Shown here: positions 12,185-23,419 of the stretch, in pieces
Layout: every line of letters begins with the position of its first letter
How positions within the stretch are numbered: the first letter of the stretch is position 1
Assembly (NCBI RefSeq): GCF_905475395.1
Contig: NC_058339.1
Coordinates: forward strand, 22,514,001-22,578,000
Reading direction: 5' to 3'
Length of the DNA stretch: 64,000 nt
Source: Chrysoperla carnea
Lineage: Eukaryota; Arthropoda; Insecta; Neuroptera; Chrysopidae
Notes under the pieces: model-generated
What the model was told of the DNA's origin: nothing
The model's input: only the letters and a program-made list of their open reading frames with translations
Database searches by the model: none
Translations under genes and position numbers: made by a program

Positions 12185-12400
12185 AGAAGTTAGGTTATTT
12201 TAGGTTAGAGTGACTGTCCTGGGGTAGGACACACTTAGACCATAGGGTCCGTTGTGATACCGAAAAAGGGTTGGCCCATACTCGGCCACAACTCCTTATA
12301 CAATTTGGAGCTGTTTAAGAATAGCAAGACAGCTCCTCATGACAAAAGCTGAGCAGTGACAGAGAAAATGAGACTGAATTTTTAAAGTATTTTTTTTAAA
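12185..12400 (+). repeat. Dispersed repeat family F, copy 1
   Basis: Contains TTAGGTT, a block reading CTGTCCTGGGGTAGGAC, CATAGGGTCCGTTGTGATAC and CGAAAAAGGG. The same blocks occur in reverse at 49690-49867. No reading frame. Confidence 0.65.
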
Positions 12401-15400
12401 ATATGCACTACATATATTTCCACATACCATATCTGCCAACACCTTCTCCAAATTGAGCAATATTACTCCCCTGAAATTGACACCAACTGATGGTCCATCC
12501 TATATTTGCAGTAGGTTTCAAAAATTCATGTTCTTCTTTTATTATGATCTAAAAAATTGTACTTCACGAAAGTACAAACTGGTTTCAAAATATTATGATT
12601 TGAATATCATAATTTTTAAACAACGTTGGTATTATGAATAAGAATACCAGGCCATCGTATCGATTCAGTATAGACATGGGCATTAAATGTTCACTGTTTA
12701 CAAATTGGATAGTACCCAGCGGACATCTGAATTTTTCTATAAACAATTTGAAAATAAAAACTATTCAGTGCTAGACTAGTAATATAATAAATTGGAAACT
12801 GAAAAAAATCGAGAAAATGAAGTAGGGCTTAGTTTGTTTTGTTCAGTTAGGGAGATAATCTACTTTTTTGAAAAATCTATATTTTGTCCAAAATATTAAA
12901 GCAAATTTTGAAAATTTTTTAAGACTCAATTATATGACAAATGAAATTAATAGTATCAAGAAAAAAAGTTTCCATAGTTTACTAATTGTAATTTATTTGC
13001 TAGAAATAAAATTGGATAATGATAAATTCTTCCATAAGATGGAAAGTTTTTCAAAGTGCTATTTTTTTTAGAGCATAGCAATAAAAATATTATTTTATTT
13101 AAATGATGTTTACATTATATATTATTGATAATGTTTTTAAACAAAATTTATTCAATTTAAAGTGATGAATAAATTTTCAAACGAATAGTCTAGCAGTTAA
13201 TTTATATTTTATCTGAAAATATTTACCGTTTTGTTTGCCACATGAAAAGTTGATTAGAAGAGAAAAATTTTTGTTTCCTGTATAATTTGAGTATAAAAAA
13301 CCTGATATGGTTGAGTACCAAGTAGCTGCCGACATACTAACCCTTATTAAAAAAGAGAGATAAATTTGAAATAATCAGTCATTTAACTATAATGTTATTT
13401 TCAATGTACGTATAGATGGAACATAACATAAAAACATAGCCATTTTAGGTTTGTGGATTGAAGAAGGTGGAAAAATCGTTTACTTAAGAAGTTGGCCTTA
13501 AAAAAAGCCATTGGTTTGAACATCTTGTTTAACCCACCTAGAATTATCACAAATTTGAAGAAATAAATCTTCAAAATCACCGAATTTTGGTATCTAACAT
13601 TTGACAACAAATTCTTTGGTGAACTGTAAAAATTCGACCGTAACATTTAATTGTGAGTAGGTTGATTATTTGGTAACGCATGTAAAATGGTTGGTCCAAA
13701 TTCACTGTAACTGACAAGATATATTTTGCAGTCACTTGTATAGGAAACGATTTTGTCATAAACTAAGAATTTTCAAATCAACCGTCAGAGAATATTTTCA
13801 AGTAAAAATGTGCAACAGCTCCTTGACTAAAAGAAGAGACAAGAATATTTAGAAAGCCTCGTTATACTTTTAATTAAAATAAAAATCAATAAAGAATACG
13901 ATCTGACATTGAAATACTAGCACATAAATAATTTTTCATTTACAGTGATTGACAGTGATAATTAAATTTAAATATTGTATTAAACTGATGTTTGAATATA
14001 AATAACAGTGAGGAATAAAAAACGTAAACGAGGTTAAATTTTAGATAAGAAATGAAAAATGCTCACGTTTAAATTTCATTTTCTACAAAACGTTCATGAA
14101 TTTTTAAATAATGAAAGAATTAATGAGTTTTCCAGAATTTTATGCATCATTTACGAATTCACTGTAAGCTTTTTCGACAAAACCGAATATTCATGCAACA
14201 TAATTGGGGAGTGGCAAGTAGATAGTTTGCTTTGTCACAGCTAGATGAAGACTGGAAAATCTTCCATCAATTTGCAAATTGACTTATTAACTTACTTGAA
14301 AAATATCTATGCGGCAAATTTTGTTTATTGTTTGTGTATATTTGTGGATATTTTAATCGATCAGAAGTACCATATAGAAATATCATATTTGATCCTGGAT
14401 CAAAAATTGTAATAAGCCTGTTTTGTACTTCACTCTTATGTTATCAGTATTTGTGTATCACTGTATTGCTGAATGCGGTCGTTACGGAATACACTTTAAA
14501 ACGGTAATTTGGAAATTCTGGGGTATAGACTCATTCTGAGCCCAATTATTTTTTAATAAAATGAAATTTTCTAACATACTTTGATATACTTTATTTTATT
14601 CGAAAACAGCTAACTTAAAAAGGGATACCCGCAACAAAGTTAGTTTATAGATCATCAATCGGGAATCCTTATCTACTTTTATTTTCACAAGATATATTTA
14701 AAAAGTACATACTCTTCATTTTATAAAACATGACTGTGCATTAATCAAGAAATATAAATATATAATGTTTCCACAACTAGAGGAAAGCTGTATAAAAAGT
14801 TTCTTAAAGTAATTATCTATTTTAAGCAAACTATTTATGGAGCTATATGATTTATTCGGTTTAAAATTTATACCGCGTTATACAAAGCTCTCCAGGGTTA
14901 CATAAATCGGATCGCCTTTTTTACGTCTCCTCTCATTTCCTTCAGTATCATTCTATGCCCTTAGCCTGATTTCAAAAAGCCATTGTTAATTTGTTTAAAA
15001 ACTTTTTTAAAGAGTTCCTAATTTTTGATTATAATAAATTATTGTTGAAAGAAACATCACTTCAAAATAGATAGTGAGATGCTCTCTACATTAGTTCTTT
15101 AAATTATCTTATTTAACATAAATCGAGCACCCCACGCTTTGAATTTTACCCCATGTTTAAAATTATTATCTAATTTTTAAGTGTAAGAAAGCGTGTTTTC
15201 TTAGTTTTTTTTTAACTATGAATAACTTTCTTATTTTTTAGTCTAGATAAGTTACAGATTCTCAGATTGTATGGATGGGTTTCGACCTAGCGATCATCCG
15301 CATCGAAGCGGGAACCGTCGATTAGAATAACATTAATATTTTAAGCTATTATTGTTAAATAGTAACTTATTCATTCTTCTGGAGGGTTTCTTTTTTATAT

Positions 15401-15728
15401 AAAGACGTTAATGGGAGTTTTTCCAGTTATTATAACTTTTTATAAAAATAATAATTTTGTACACTTTTCCCCTAGTTTTGTAATATACATAATAAATTAT
15501 TATTTAGAAACACCTATCCAGAACCTTGTTTTAAATAGTGCCAAGGTTATTTTTTATATTTAATTAATCATAATAAAAATTCAAAATTAATCAAGAGTTT
15601 ATATTCTTGATAACCTAATGATTAATCAAATGTTTTCAATAGTTTTTTTGTTTGATTTGTTAAATATAGTCTAAGCAGTAGCAGTAGGCTGATTTTATAA
15701 CTGCTTACTATATCACCTATGGTTATTA
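12401..15728. other. Gene-free interval
   Basis: Several 60-80 codon frames exist (for example 12868-13071 +, 13401-13646 -) but have low-complexity AT-driven composition and no motif. No repeat copy was detected. Confidence 0.4.
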
Positions 15729-15748
15729 TAATATATATATATATATAA

Positions 15749-15826
<78 letters not shown>
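15729..15826. repeat. (AT)n microsatellite
   Basis: Alternating AT over about 98 bp with two AAT interruptions near 15748. Confidence 0.97.
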
Positions 15827-15829
<3 letters not shown>

Positions 15830-16012
15830 GCTTCAATCTTTGTCTAGTCCTATTGTATTAAACAATCTATTATGCTTTCAATGTCACTCTAAAGAATTGC
15901 ATGGATTGAATATAGTATGTTAAAAAATTAAAAAGGGTCAACATTAATAATATATATCATTAATAAAAAAATTTTAAGATAAGAAACTAAAAATTACAAA
16001 TTTAAAAATACT

Positions 16013-16075
16013 ATTAGACCGTGAGCTCGTAATAATGCGAAACTGTAATTTTTTTTGTCTGCCATTTGTAACTGA
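16013..16075 (+). repeat. Short dispersed repeat starting ATTAGACCGTGAGC
   Basis: ATTAGACCGTGAGC, a GCGAAA/GCGAAATTT block and TCTGCCATTT in the same order occur at 40949-41012. Confidence 0.5.
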
Positions 16076-16329
16076 TTTGGTACCTAAGCTAAGGCTACAA
16101 AATAAATTTGCAATAAAGAAAAATTTTACATATTTCGACGATTTTTGACCTATTGTTTATGATAAATTCATTGACAGAAAGTGTACAGTTGTCAAAGGGT
16201 ATGAATTTCCTTTTACAAAAGTTTGGACTGAAAAAACCGTTAAAGCAAGAAAATTTAAAAACATGACTATCATAAATTCGACTCATTCACGAATAACATC
16301 CAACCATTTATGTTTATAACCAAACTTAC

Positions 16330-16534
16330 CTATGTTAAACCAGCAAACGACTGGCTGGAAAAAGAACGATAGCAATTCCACGTTGGGCTCACTGGCTATT
16401 ATGGTCTCCCGGTCTCTCAATACAAAGGTAGCTAAAATACAAAGTGGAAAACACGCAATATATCGTGGAAATATGATATAGAACGTAAATGTAAAACAAT
16501 ATTTCAAACTTAAATTATGATGGAAGTTATTTAT
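16330..16534 (-). CDS. Possible isolated exon, unknown product
   Basis: On the minus strand an open frame with noticeably higher GC than its neighbours reads through FTFTFYIIFPRYIACF, then LRDRETIIASEPNVEL and a hydrophobic SFFFQPVVCWFNI. It ends in an excellent donor, ATAG|GTAAGTTT (last exon base 16330). An in-frame stop lies just upstream of about 16535. It would be membrane-associated. I do not recognise the family; a chemoreceptor or other multi-pass protein is only a guess. No partner exon was found on either side, so this may be a lone relic or chance. Confidence 0.22.
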
Positions 16535-16864
16535 TTATTACACTTAATAATTATGAAATGATTTAAAGGACTTTTTGATTTGTGTTCATAAACACAAAAC
16601 ATTTTATAATTCTTAAATATCAAAACAAAACATGCTTGACATTAAATGCTATTTTTTGTTTATCAAATCTTTTTATTATAAATGTGCTATAAACATAAAC
16701 ATTTTCAGATTAGTTTTAATCGATATCTGCTTAGTTAAATTATATTTACACATAAGAGAGAGTAGCTATATTCATACGATCCTATAACAGCCGAAAAACG
16801 AACATTAAAATGGTCCTGCAAAACTTTAAAAAAACTAAAGTGATCTCACATATTTTATGATATT

Positions 16865-17130
16865 TATACCATGTGTATGAAATACACCAAGGTAAACTAA
16901 GTTTAGTCCCAAGTGTTTATACCATGTATATGAAATATACCAAGGTATATACTAAGTTTAGTCCCAAGTTTGCAACGCTTAAAACTATTGAAGCTATGAA
17001 CAAAATTTTGTTATAGGTGTTTATAAAATCACCTAACTAGTCCATTTTCGGTTGTCTGTCGTCTGTCCGTCTGTCATCACGATAACTCAAAAACGAAAAG
17101 AGATATCAAGCTGAAATGTTTTTTATAACT
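16865..17130 (+). repeat. Dispersed repeat family A, copy A2 (duplicated 5' end)
   Basis: The family-A 5' end (TACCATGTATATGAAATATA and the following AAGTTTAGTCCCAAG) is present twice in a row, about 53 bp apart. It is followed by the family core through AACTCAAAAACGAAAAGAGA. The copy then breaks off and joins a different repeat. Confidence 0.7.
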
Positions 17131-17149
17131 CTAATTATTATTCTCACAA

Positions 17150-17545
17150 GCAGAATGTTCGGAATGTATCTTTATTAATCGAAAAGGTTTTTTCCCTTTC
17201 ATGGACACGCAATTTCTTCTCTTTCATGAATAATCGAATATTTTCAAACATACCCAAGTGGTGGGGTATCAAATAAAAGAGCAAGACGTGTACTTTATGC
17301 AAAAATTTTTATCCCCGACGCAAAGGGATATGGGGAGAGTGGTACTCAGGTCTGGGACCAATTAAAAGGGCATGATGTGTAATTTAAAAAACTGTAAGTT
17401 ACATGAAAATCACTTCAGCCTTTTTAAATTTGTGAAATCTCTTATCAGGAGTCTATCAAATTTCATAAAATTTATAATATACTTCTCATTTATTTCTATG
17501 CAACCATAATTAATCACACAGCGAAGTGAGCGGGGTACAGCTAGT
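17150..17545 (+). repeat. CTAGT-ending dispersed repeat (family B3), copy 1
   Basis: Contains a block reading GGGGTATCAAATAAAAGAGC and ends GCGAAGTGAGCGGGGTACAGCTAGT. The same phrases occur in reverse at 39202-39640. It is fused to the end of family-A copy A2. Confidence 0.6.
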
Positions 17546-19151
17546 ATTAGTATAAATAGCAGCAACCTTCAAATATAGTTTTATTGTTTGAAAATGCGTT
17601 TAACTAAGACGAAACATATATAATAGTAAATTATTCTTATTAAATGGATCTTCGTATTAAATTATAGTGGATTAACTGCAAGGTAAAAATAAAAATAAAT
17701 GTCATATGTGTATTTTTTGTGTAAACTTAATCAGTTTACAACTTTTTCACAATGAGTGGTATTACGTCAAACAAGTTAACATGCATATTTATTTAAATAT
17801 GCGATAAGACAATATAGTGTAAGGCCGTTTTTAAGTTACAAGACAGTTGTAAAAATGTACGTTTTTATATTAAGATTATGTATGCAGAATTTCATTCCAT
17901 TTGGATTATTATATTAATTGATTCGTAAAGTTGCAAAATTCTTAACCAAATTTTAAATTTATTATTGCCACAGCGTTATGTGGGTGATTCATTTCCATCT
18001 AAATCCATCCCGGTCTTTGGGAGACCGTCATGAATTAAATGTAACACTTAATTACAGACAAACAGGAAAGCATAACTCTTACTTTACGATCACGTAAAAT
18101 TATCTCTCGGGTTCTCTTCGAGGCCGAACAGAAAACATGTATAATGTTGTAAGCTATTCAAAGAAAAAGTATTTTTGGGAGACATTTCATAATGAGGTTG
18201 AATGACTTTTAACGGTTCTATAAATGTCATTCCTTGTGTATTTAATTTAATAAATCAATTTAAATTGAATTAATTATCAATTGTGATAAAAATAAAAATT
18301 AAATTAATTATCTTTATTTTGTTATAAAGGTCATGACCTTTCTTAATTAAATATTTCAATATCAAGTTCAAACAAACACCAAAAAAATTCAGAACATAAA
18401 AAATTCAGAGTAGCAGGGCTGCATCCTTAAAATCATATATCCCGCTTATTAAATATCTACTTACTTTTAGCTCCTTTTTTTTGTCATGGAATTTTTGTCT
18501 TTTCATGTTTTGGAAACTATTTACAAAAACAAGGTGAGAATGACCTATAATTAATAAACGTGAGCGCCCCTACGTTGGAATTCAAGCATCGTGAAGTGTT
18601 TTAAGCGTATTCTCCACCCACCATTAAGACTTTTTCGGCAATCGTTTTAACCTAAATCTTGATGTATGATTTTGTTATACTATCCTTTTTGGTCTTAAAG
18701 ATGCCAATGTTGTAAAAATAATTAAAACATTTAAGATATGGATAGATAAAAAAATTCCAATACACGATAGAATGTGCTTATTAAATTCATTAAAGCAATT
18801 TTAAAGTAAATTTTTCTCTGTGATAAAACTTCTTTAGAAGAAGTAAGATTTAATAAATCTCTCTTACTTTTTATAAAAAAAAAAATTTATATTTCAAAAT
18901 AAAGGATTTTATCACACAGAAAGTTTTCAAAAATTTGATTCAGATTATGTATTTTATTTTAATTGAATAATTCATTCATTTGAGAATAATATTTTTTATT
19001 TACATTGTTAATCAATTTAAATAATACCAACTATACAATTTAACAACTGTAGATTTATAGTTTTTAATATTGTTAAATTATAACAATTTAAAAATCTAAA
19101 CTTGTCCCTTGTGTGGAATGTCGTTTAGTTTAAAAGCAACGTTAGTTTACA
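17546..19151. other. Upstream region of the + strand transporter; no other gene
   Basis: AT-rich. A small imperfect inverted repeat lies at about 18815-18925 (TCTGTGATAAAA and TTTTATCACACAGA), possibly a very small MITE. No core promoter element can be assigned with confidence. Confidence 0.4.
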
Positions 19152-21874
19152 ATGCAGCTGCGAAATGCATTAATAAGTAAGTTAAATTTAAATATATTTA
19201 TCTTATCAACCACTAAGTTGGACAAAAAAAGTTACTTAAGTACTCTACTAGTTATTTAAGTTGGCACGTTTTTCAGTTTTTATTAATTAGATATTAATTT
19301 GATTAATTAGACATTGTTTAGATATTACCTAGAAAAAGGTAGATATTACCTAGACACTAAGCCATAATTCCAATTATCATAATAATTATCTAAAAACAAT
19401 TAAATTAAATTACGTAAACCATTATTTTAATATTAAAAAAATAGCACCAATTATTTCGACTGTGTTATGCTTTTTTAGAATGACAGTTACTGTCTGATTT
19501 TATGTTTTGGAACTGCTATGCATATGTCTTTCAGAATTATTTTAAAGATTGATTGACACCTTAAAATAAATGTTCAATCCCAATTTTTGACTTTCAATTT
19601 TCAAGAATTTTTTAATCTGCTAAAATAAAGTATAATTAAAGCATAATAATTCAAAACAAATTGTAGGAACTTTCAAGCTTTAGTAGGTCACAAAAGTAGA
19701 TCTTCCCGGAATTAAAAGCTGCCAGGAGGACCGCATTTTCATGAGAATTAAAGAGGTTATATTGAAAAGAAAGTTTGTCGTACCTTTTTTATGTTTTGAT
19801 CAGCACAAAAACTGATTAATTTACTACGGGAACTAAAATTAATGCTTTCCGCTTTCCAGTTTACTTTAATAAGGGACTGGAAACATGCTCAAAAACTTCA
19901 AGCCTTTAATTAATCAGTTTTTTGTGCTGAATTTTGTGCCATTAATTTTCGTGCAAATGACTTGAAACTTTTTCATTTTCAAGTTTTTTTGTAATACTTT
20001 CAAAGATGTATGGTATACTTTTTTCAAAAAACGTTCAATTTTTCAATTATATAACGTTAAGTACTCAAAATTTCAATCGCCAATAACTCGAAAAGTATTA
20101 ATTTTTCGAAATATACTTGAATAACATGTTTTGCTTAGATGTCATTTTCAAACATATATTTTTCCGGCTCCTAGAAGAGGTGGTTATCACCCCCTGAACA
20201 AAAGCAGTACTCGGTACCATTTAACTTTTGAGCTAGGGGGTAAACAATACTTAATTCCAAATTTTCATCCAAATCGGTGCTATCAGTAAAAATTTCGAGA
20301 TTTCTTCTTTATTTCTCGTCGTATATTGGAATAAATTATTAATCAAGCTGCCAAATAATTCATAAATAATTATTTCTTGAACTGTGATGTTTATTCAAAT
20401 GATACAATCAGGGGACATTTTTATTTCTGGTCTAGTTCTTCATAGTCTTTTATCAAATAGAAATAGTTTATTGACTTGCTGATAACTTTATATTTTATAG
20501 AAATTATTAGTTTGTCACAAAAATTATTAATTGTTTGTTTCATTTTCAGTTAGTTTGAGCAACATTCTTTATGGATTACAATTTTTATGGGCAAGTGCAG
20601 TAAATTCCAATAAAGATGATGAAAATCATCAACGTTTTACGTCCAATGAAATCGTATGGTTATTAAGTATTTATCCAATTGGTGAAGCCATTTCGCCAAT
20701 TTTAATATTAATATTTGGAAATGCAGCTGGACGAAAACAAATTTTATTGTATACGATGGCGTTGTTAAGCGTGACGAATATATTTTTGTATAGTAGTAAT
20801 TTGTATGTAATTCTATTCACACGAATTTTATCTGCAATTTTACTTGGTTTTAATTGTACTATGGCACCAGTATTAATTGGCGAAACTAGTTCATCAAGTG
20901 TTCGTGGCAAATATTTAACATTATTGGCAATAAATGCAAATTTTGGATTAGTCGCTGGATTTATATTGATTGGAAAATTTTCACTTCAAATTTATAATTT
21001 ACTGCTGATTATTACACCGATAGTACTTTTTATTTTAACGTTTTTATTTGTTATCGAATCACCGTATTATGATGTAATCATTGATAAAAAAGATAAAGCG
21101 TTAAAATCATTAGAAAAATTAAAATTATCGAAAAATATTGAACAAGATTTATTTGTAATTGAAGAATTTATTCAAGAACAACAAAAATCTGTTGGATTTA
21201 TGAAATTATTTAAAAAGAAACAAAATCAGTTATCATGTCTCTTTGTAACTGGGTACCAAATTGCAAACACTTTTACAGGAATTGACTTTATCCTAATCTA
21301 TATGTACTTCATTGTTGAACTAGTTACTGAAGATTCTCAATATGAATTTCAAACATCATTGTTATTTTCAAGTTCCGGTTTAATTATGTGTGTAATAACA
21401 TCATTTTTAATTGATAAATGGGGTCGACGACCATTATTTATTATGTCATCGATTCTAACATCATTATTTTTATTTATTCTAGGAGCATATTTCTATTTAC
21501 TTAACTATAATGAAAGTATCAAAAGATTTGGGTATGTTGTAATTATTTGTTTAGTTCTATATAAAATTTCTATATCAATCGGCTTATCCAGTTTACCAAA
21601 AGTCTGTGCTGGAGAATTATTTGAACCAAAGTTTGTTCACATTGGCTCAAGTATTTCGAGAACATTGTATAATTTGTCTAGTTTTTTAATTGTATGGACG
21701 AATTCTTATTTAATACAAATTATTGGCATGAGTGGTATTTTTATTGAATTTGGTGTAATTTGTTTAATTTTTGGTGTTGCTTTTACATTAATTGTACCTG
21801 AGACAAAAAATAAATCCTTGGAACGGATTCAACTGGAATTAAAACAGTATAAAATTAATTCAAAAAATATATAA
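19152..21874 (+). CDS. Tret1-like MFS sugar transporter, two exons (19152-19176, 20550-21874)
   Basis: A multi-pass plasma-membrane transporter of the sugar-porter MFS family, like insect facilitated trehalose transporters (Tret1-like); the substrate is not known. Exon 2 follows a clear acceptor (TTGTTTGTTTCATTTTCAG, AG at 20548-20549) and must begin with two bases of a split codon. I propose exon 1 as ATG-CAG-CTG-CGA-AAT-GCA-TTA-ATA-A followed by the donor GTAAGT at 19177. This gives the needed phase 1, an A at -3 and a stop just upstream, for a 449-residue protein. Motifs: AGRK after helix 2 (about 68-71), ESPYY after helix 6 (178-182), TGID in helix 7, DKWGRRP between helices 8 and 9 (297-303), PETKNKSLERI at the C-terminus (425-435), twelve predicted helices. 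It lacks the cytosolic N-terminal tail of its neighbour, and the usual QQ-x-SGIN and GPxPW signatures are altered (IANTFTGID, GLSSLP). It faces its paralogue tail to tail. Family is sure; exon 1 is a moderate-confidence inference. Confidence 0.88.
19177..20549 (+). other. Predicted phase-1 intron of the + strand transporter
   Basis: GTAAGT donor at 19177 and CAG acceptor ending at 20549. The acceptor is strong. The donor depends on the small proposed first exon; if that exon is wrong, the intron starts elsewhere upstream. The intron matches in phase and codon position the intron of the minus-strand paralogue. Confidence 0.5.
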
Positions 21875-21916
21875 ACAAAAGTCATAAAGTAGGTATTTAA
21901 TCTAGATGTGATGACT

Positions 21917-21922
21917 AATAAA
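21917..21922 (+). terminator. Poly(A) signal AATAAA of the + strand transporter
   Basis: AATAAA, 43 bases after the stop codon, followed by a T/GT-rich stretch. It predicts a short 3' untranslated region. Confidence 0.6.
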
Positions 21923-23413
21923 AAGAGATTTCTAATGTGTTCTGTATGTTCTTTATGCATACATTTTTTGCATATCATTTTCTAATAACACTGAGTGTAA
22001 AAACATTTCTTATTTACAAATTTTTTTCGGAAATCGTTATCTTTTGGAGGAAATCCCACTTAAAAATCTACCATCGAAAGAAAACATTCTGGCTACAGAA
22101 AAATGTTTCAGTCAAAAGTGTCAAATACAAAATTTACCTCTACCCATGACCTTGACCTGAAATTTGAGTTTCACGGTCGTTTAATCTTGATCTTCAAAGT
22201 ATCTTGAAAATTTACCTGTACTAAAAAGTTATTAACACAAACGAATGATCTTTATTGTCCTTGATAACTTTATTCTAAAAAATTTTTAAGTCGCATTTCC
22301 TCCGATTTTGAATAAAAATAATAGTTTTTTATGAAGATTATGAACTTTCTAATTTCAAGTGTTCATTTATCTCTTACCTTTGAGGATCTAAATTGACTAT
22401 TAAAACAACTCGGAGAACCAGGTCCTATCTAATGTTAGAAAATAATGCTCCTAATCAATCTCCTCAACTACTTTTGTGCAAGGATTGGTTAACTACAAAA
22501 CGAGCTATTAGCCATAATATATTTAAATGGTTCACAATGGTTCTGGACTTACTTCTTTTTTATTTATAGGCAATTTTATTACAGATATGACATACAAATT
22601 ACACACGAAACAAAATTAAATCTTTATATTATTTCTCAAACCTGTTTCTTCAAATCGGTATATTTTTTAACCGTAAGTCTATTTTTCGAAATTACTCAAC
22701 ACATGAACTTTCAAATGAATGGTAAATCATGAAAATTGATATTAACTGGAAATCTCGAAGAACCTCCTTCCTTATATCCTAATCCAGGAATAAGGAAGAT
22801 TTCGCTATATGACAAAAAAACCAGTCTATAGAAAATTAATATAATAAGATAATATTAAGTGTCCGGTAAACACTTTCAATTTTAATTTAAAATAAACTAC
22901 GTATATAAATATGATATTTATTGTTTTAAAGTTTTAACTCCAGATTATATCCTATGGTTGATGTTGAGTCCTTGTAACTATTAAGAAATTATATCCGAAT
23001 AGAGCACATTATGTTTTCAAATGTTAATATTTTTATTACCTACTTATTTGTCAATATTTATTAAAGATATGAAAAATAAAGCTTGATAACATAAAAGTAT
23101 TATATTTTTGTGCAACATCAACAAGTTTGAATAAAGATACAAATTCATTCAAAGAAAGTGTTTTTTTTTTAAATGATACCTTTTTTCGAGACATGTTTTT
23201 GCAACACTGCTAATATAATATCAATAAAATACTGCCAACTTGGATCACCAAACGTTGATTTTTAAGATTGAAATATTGAGATAACACAATTTTGACTGGA
23301 CCTGCAATAGAATTTCACACGGTATGAATTGATTCAATATGGAACAGTCAAAAGGAATCAAAATTACATAGGACAGTCAAAGGATACGTTTAAAATATAA
23401 AATTCTTGTAATC
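21923..23413. other. Intergenic space between the two transporter 3' ends
   Basis: About 1.5 kb, AT-rich, with no open frame I can support and no copy of the dispersed families. A 70-codon frame at 21937-22149 has no homologous look. Confidence 0.45.
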
Positions 23414-23419
23414 TTTATT
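23414..23419 (-). terminator. Poly(A) signal overlapping the stop codon
   Basis: On the minus strand the end of the gene reads AAA-TAA-AG, so AATAAA shares bases with the stop codon. If it is used, the 3' untranslated region would be only about 10-30 bases. Confidence 0.45.

Noticed and set aside
20531..20549. Start of the + strand transporter at 20531 (TTG)
   Set aside because: The sequence here is a polypyrimidine tract and CAG splice acceptor; the first residues of that frame would be intron.
20671..20910. 79-codon minus-strand frame
   Set aside because: Antisense shadow of the + strand transporter exon.
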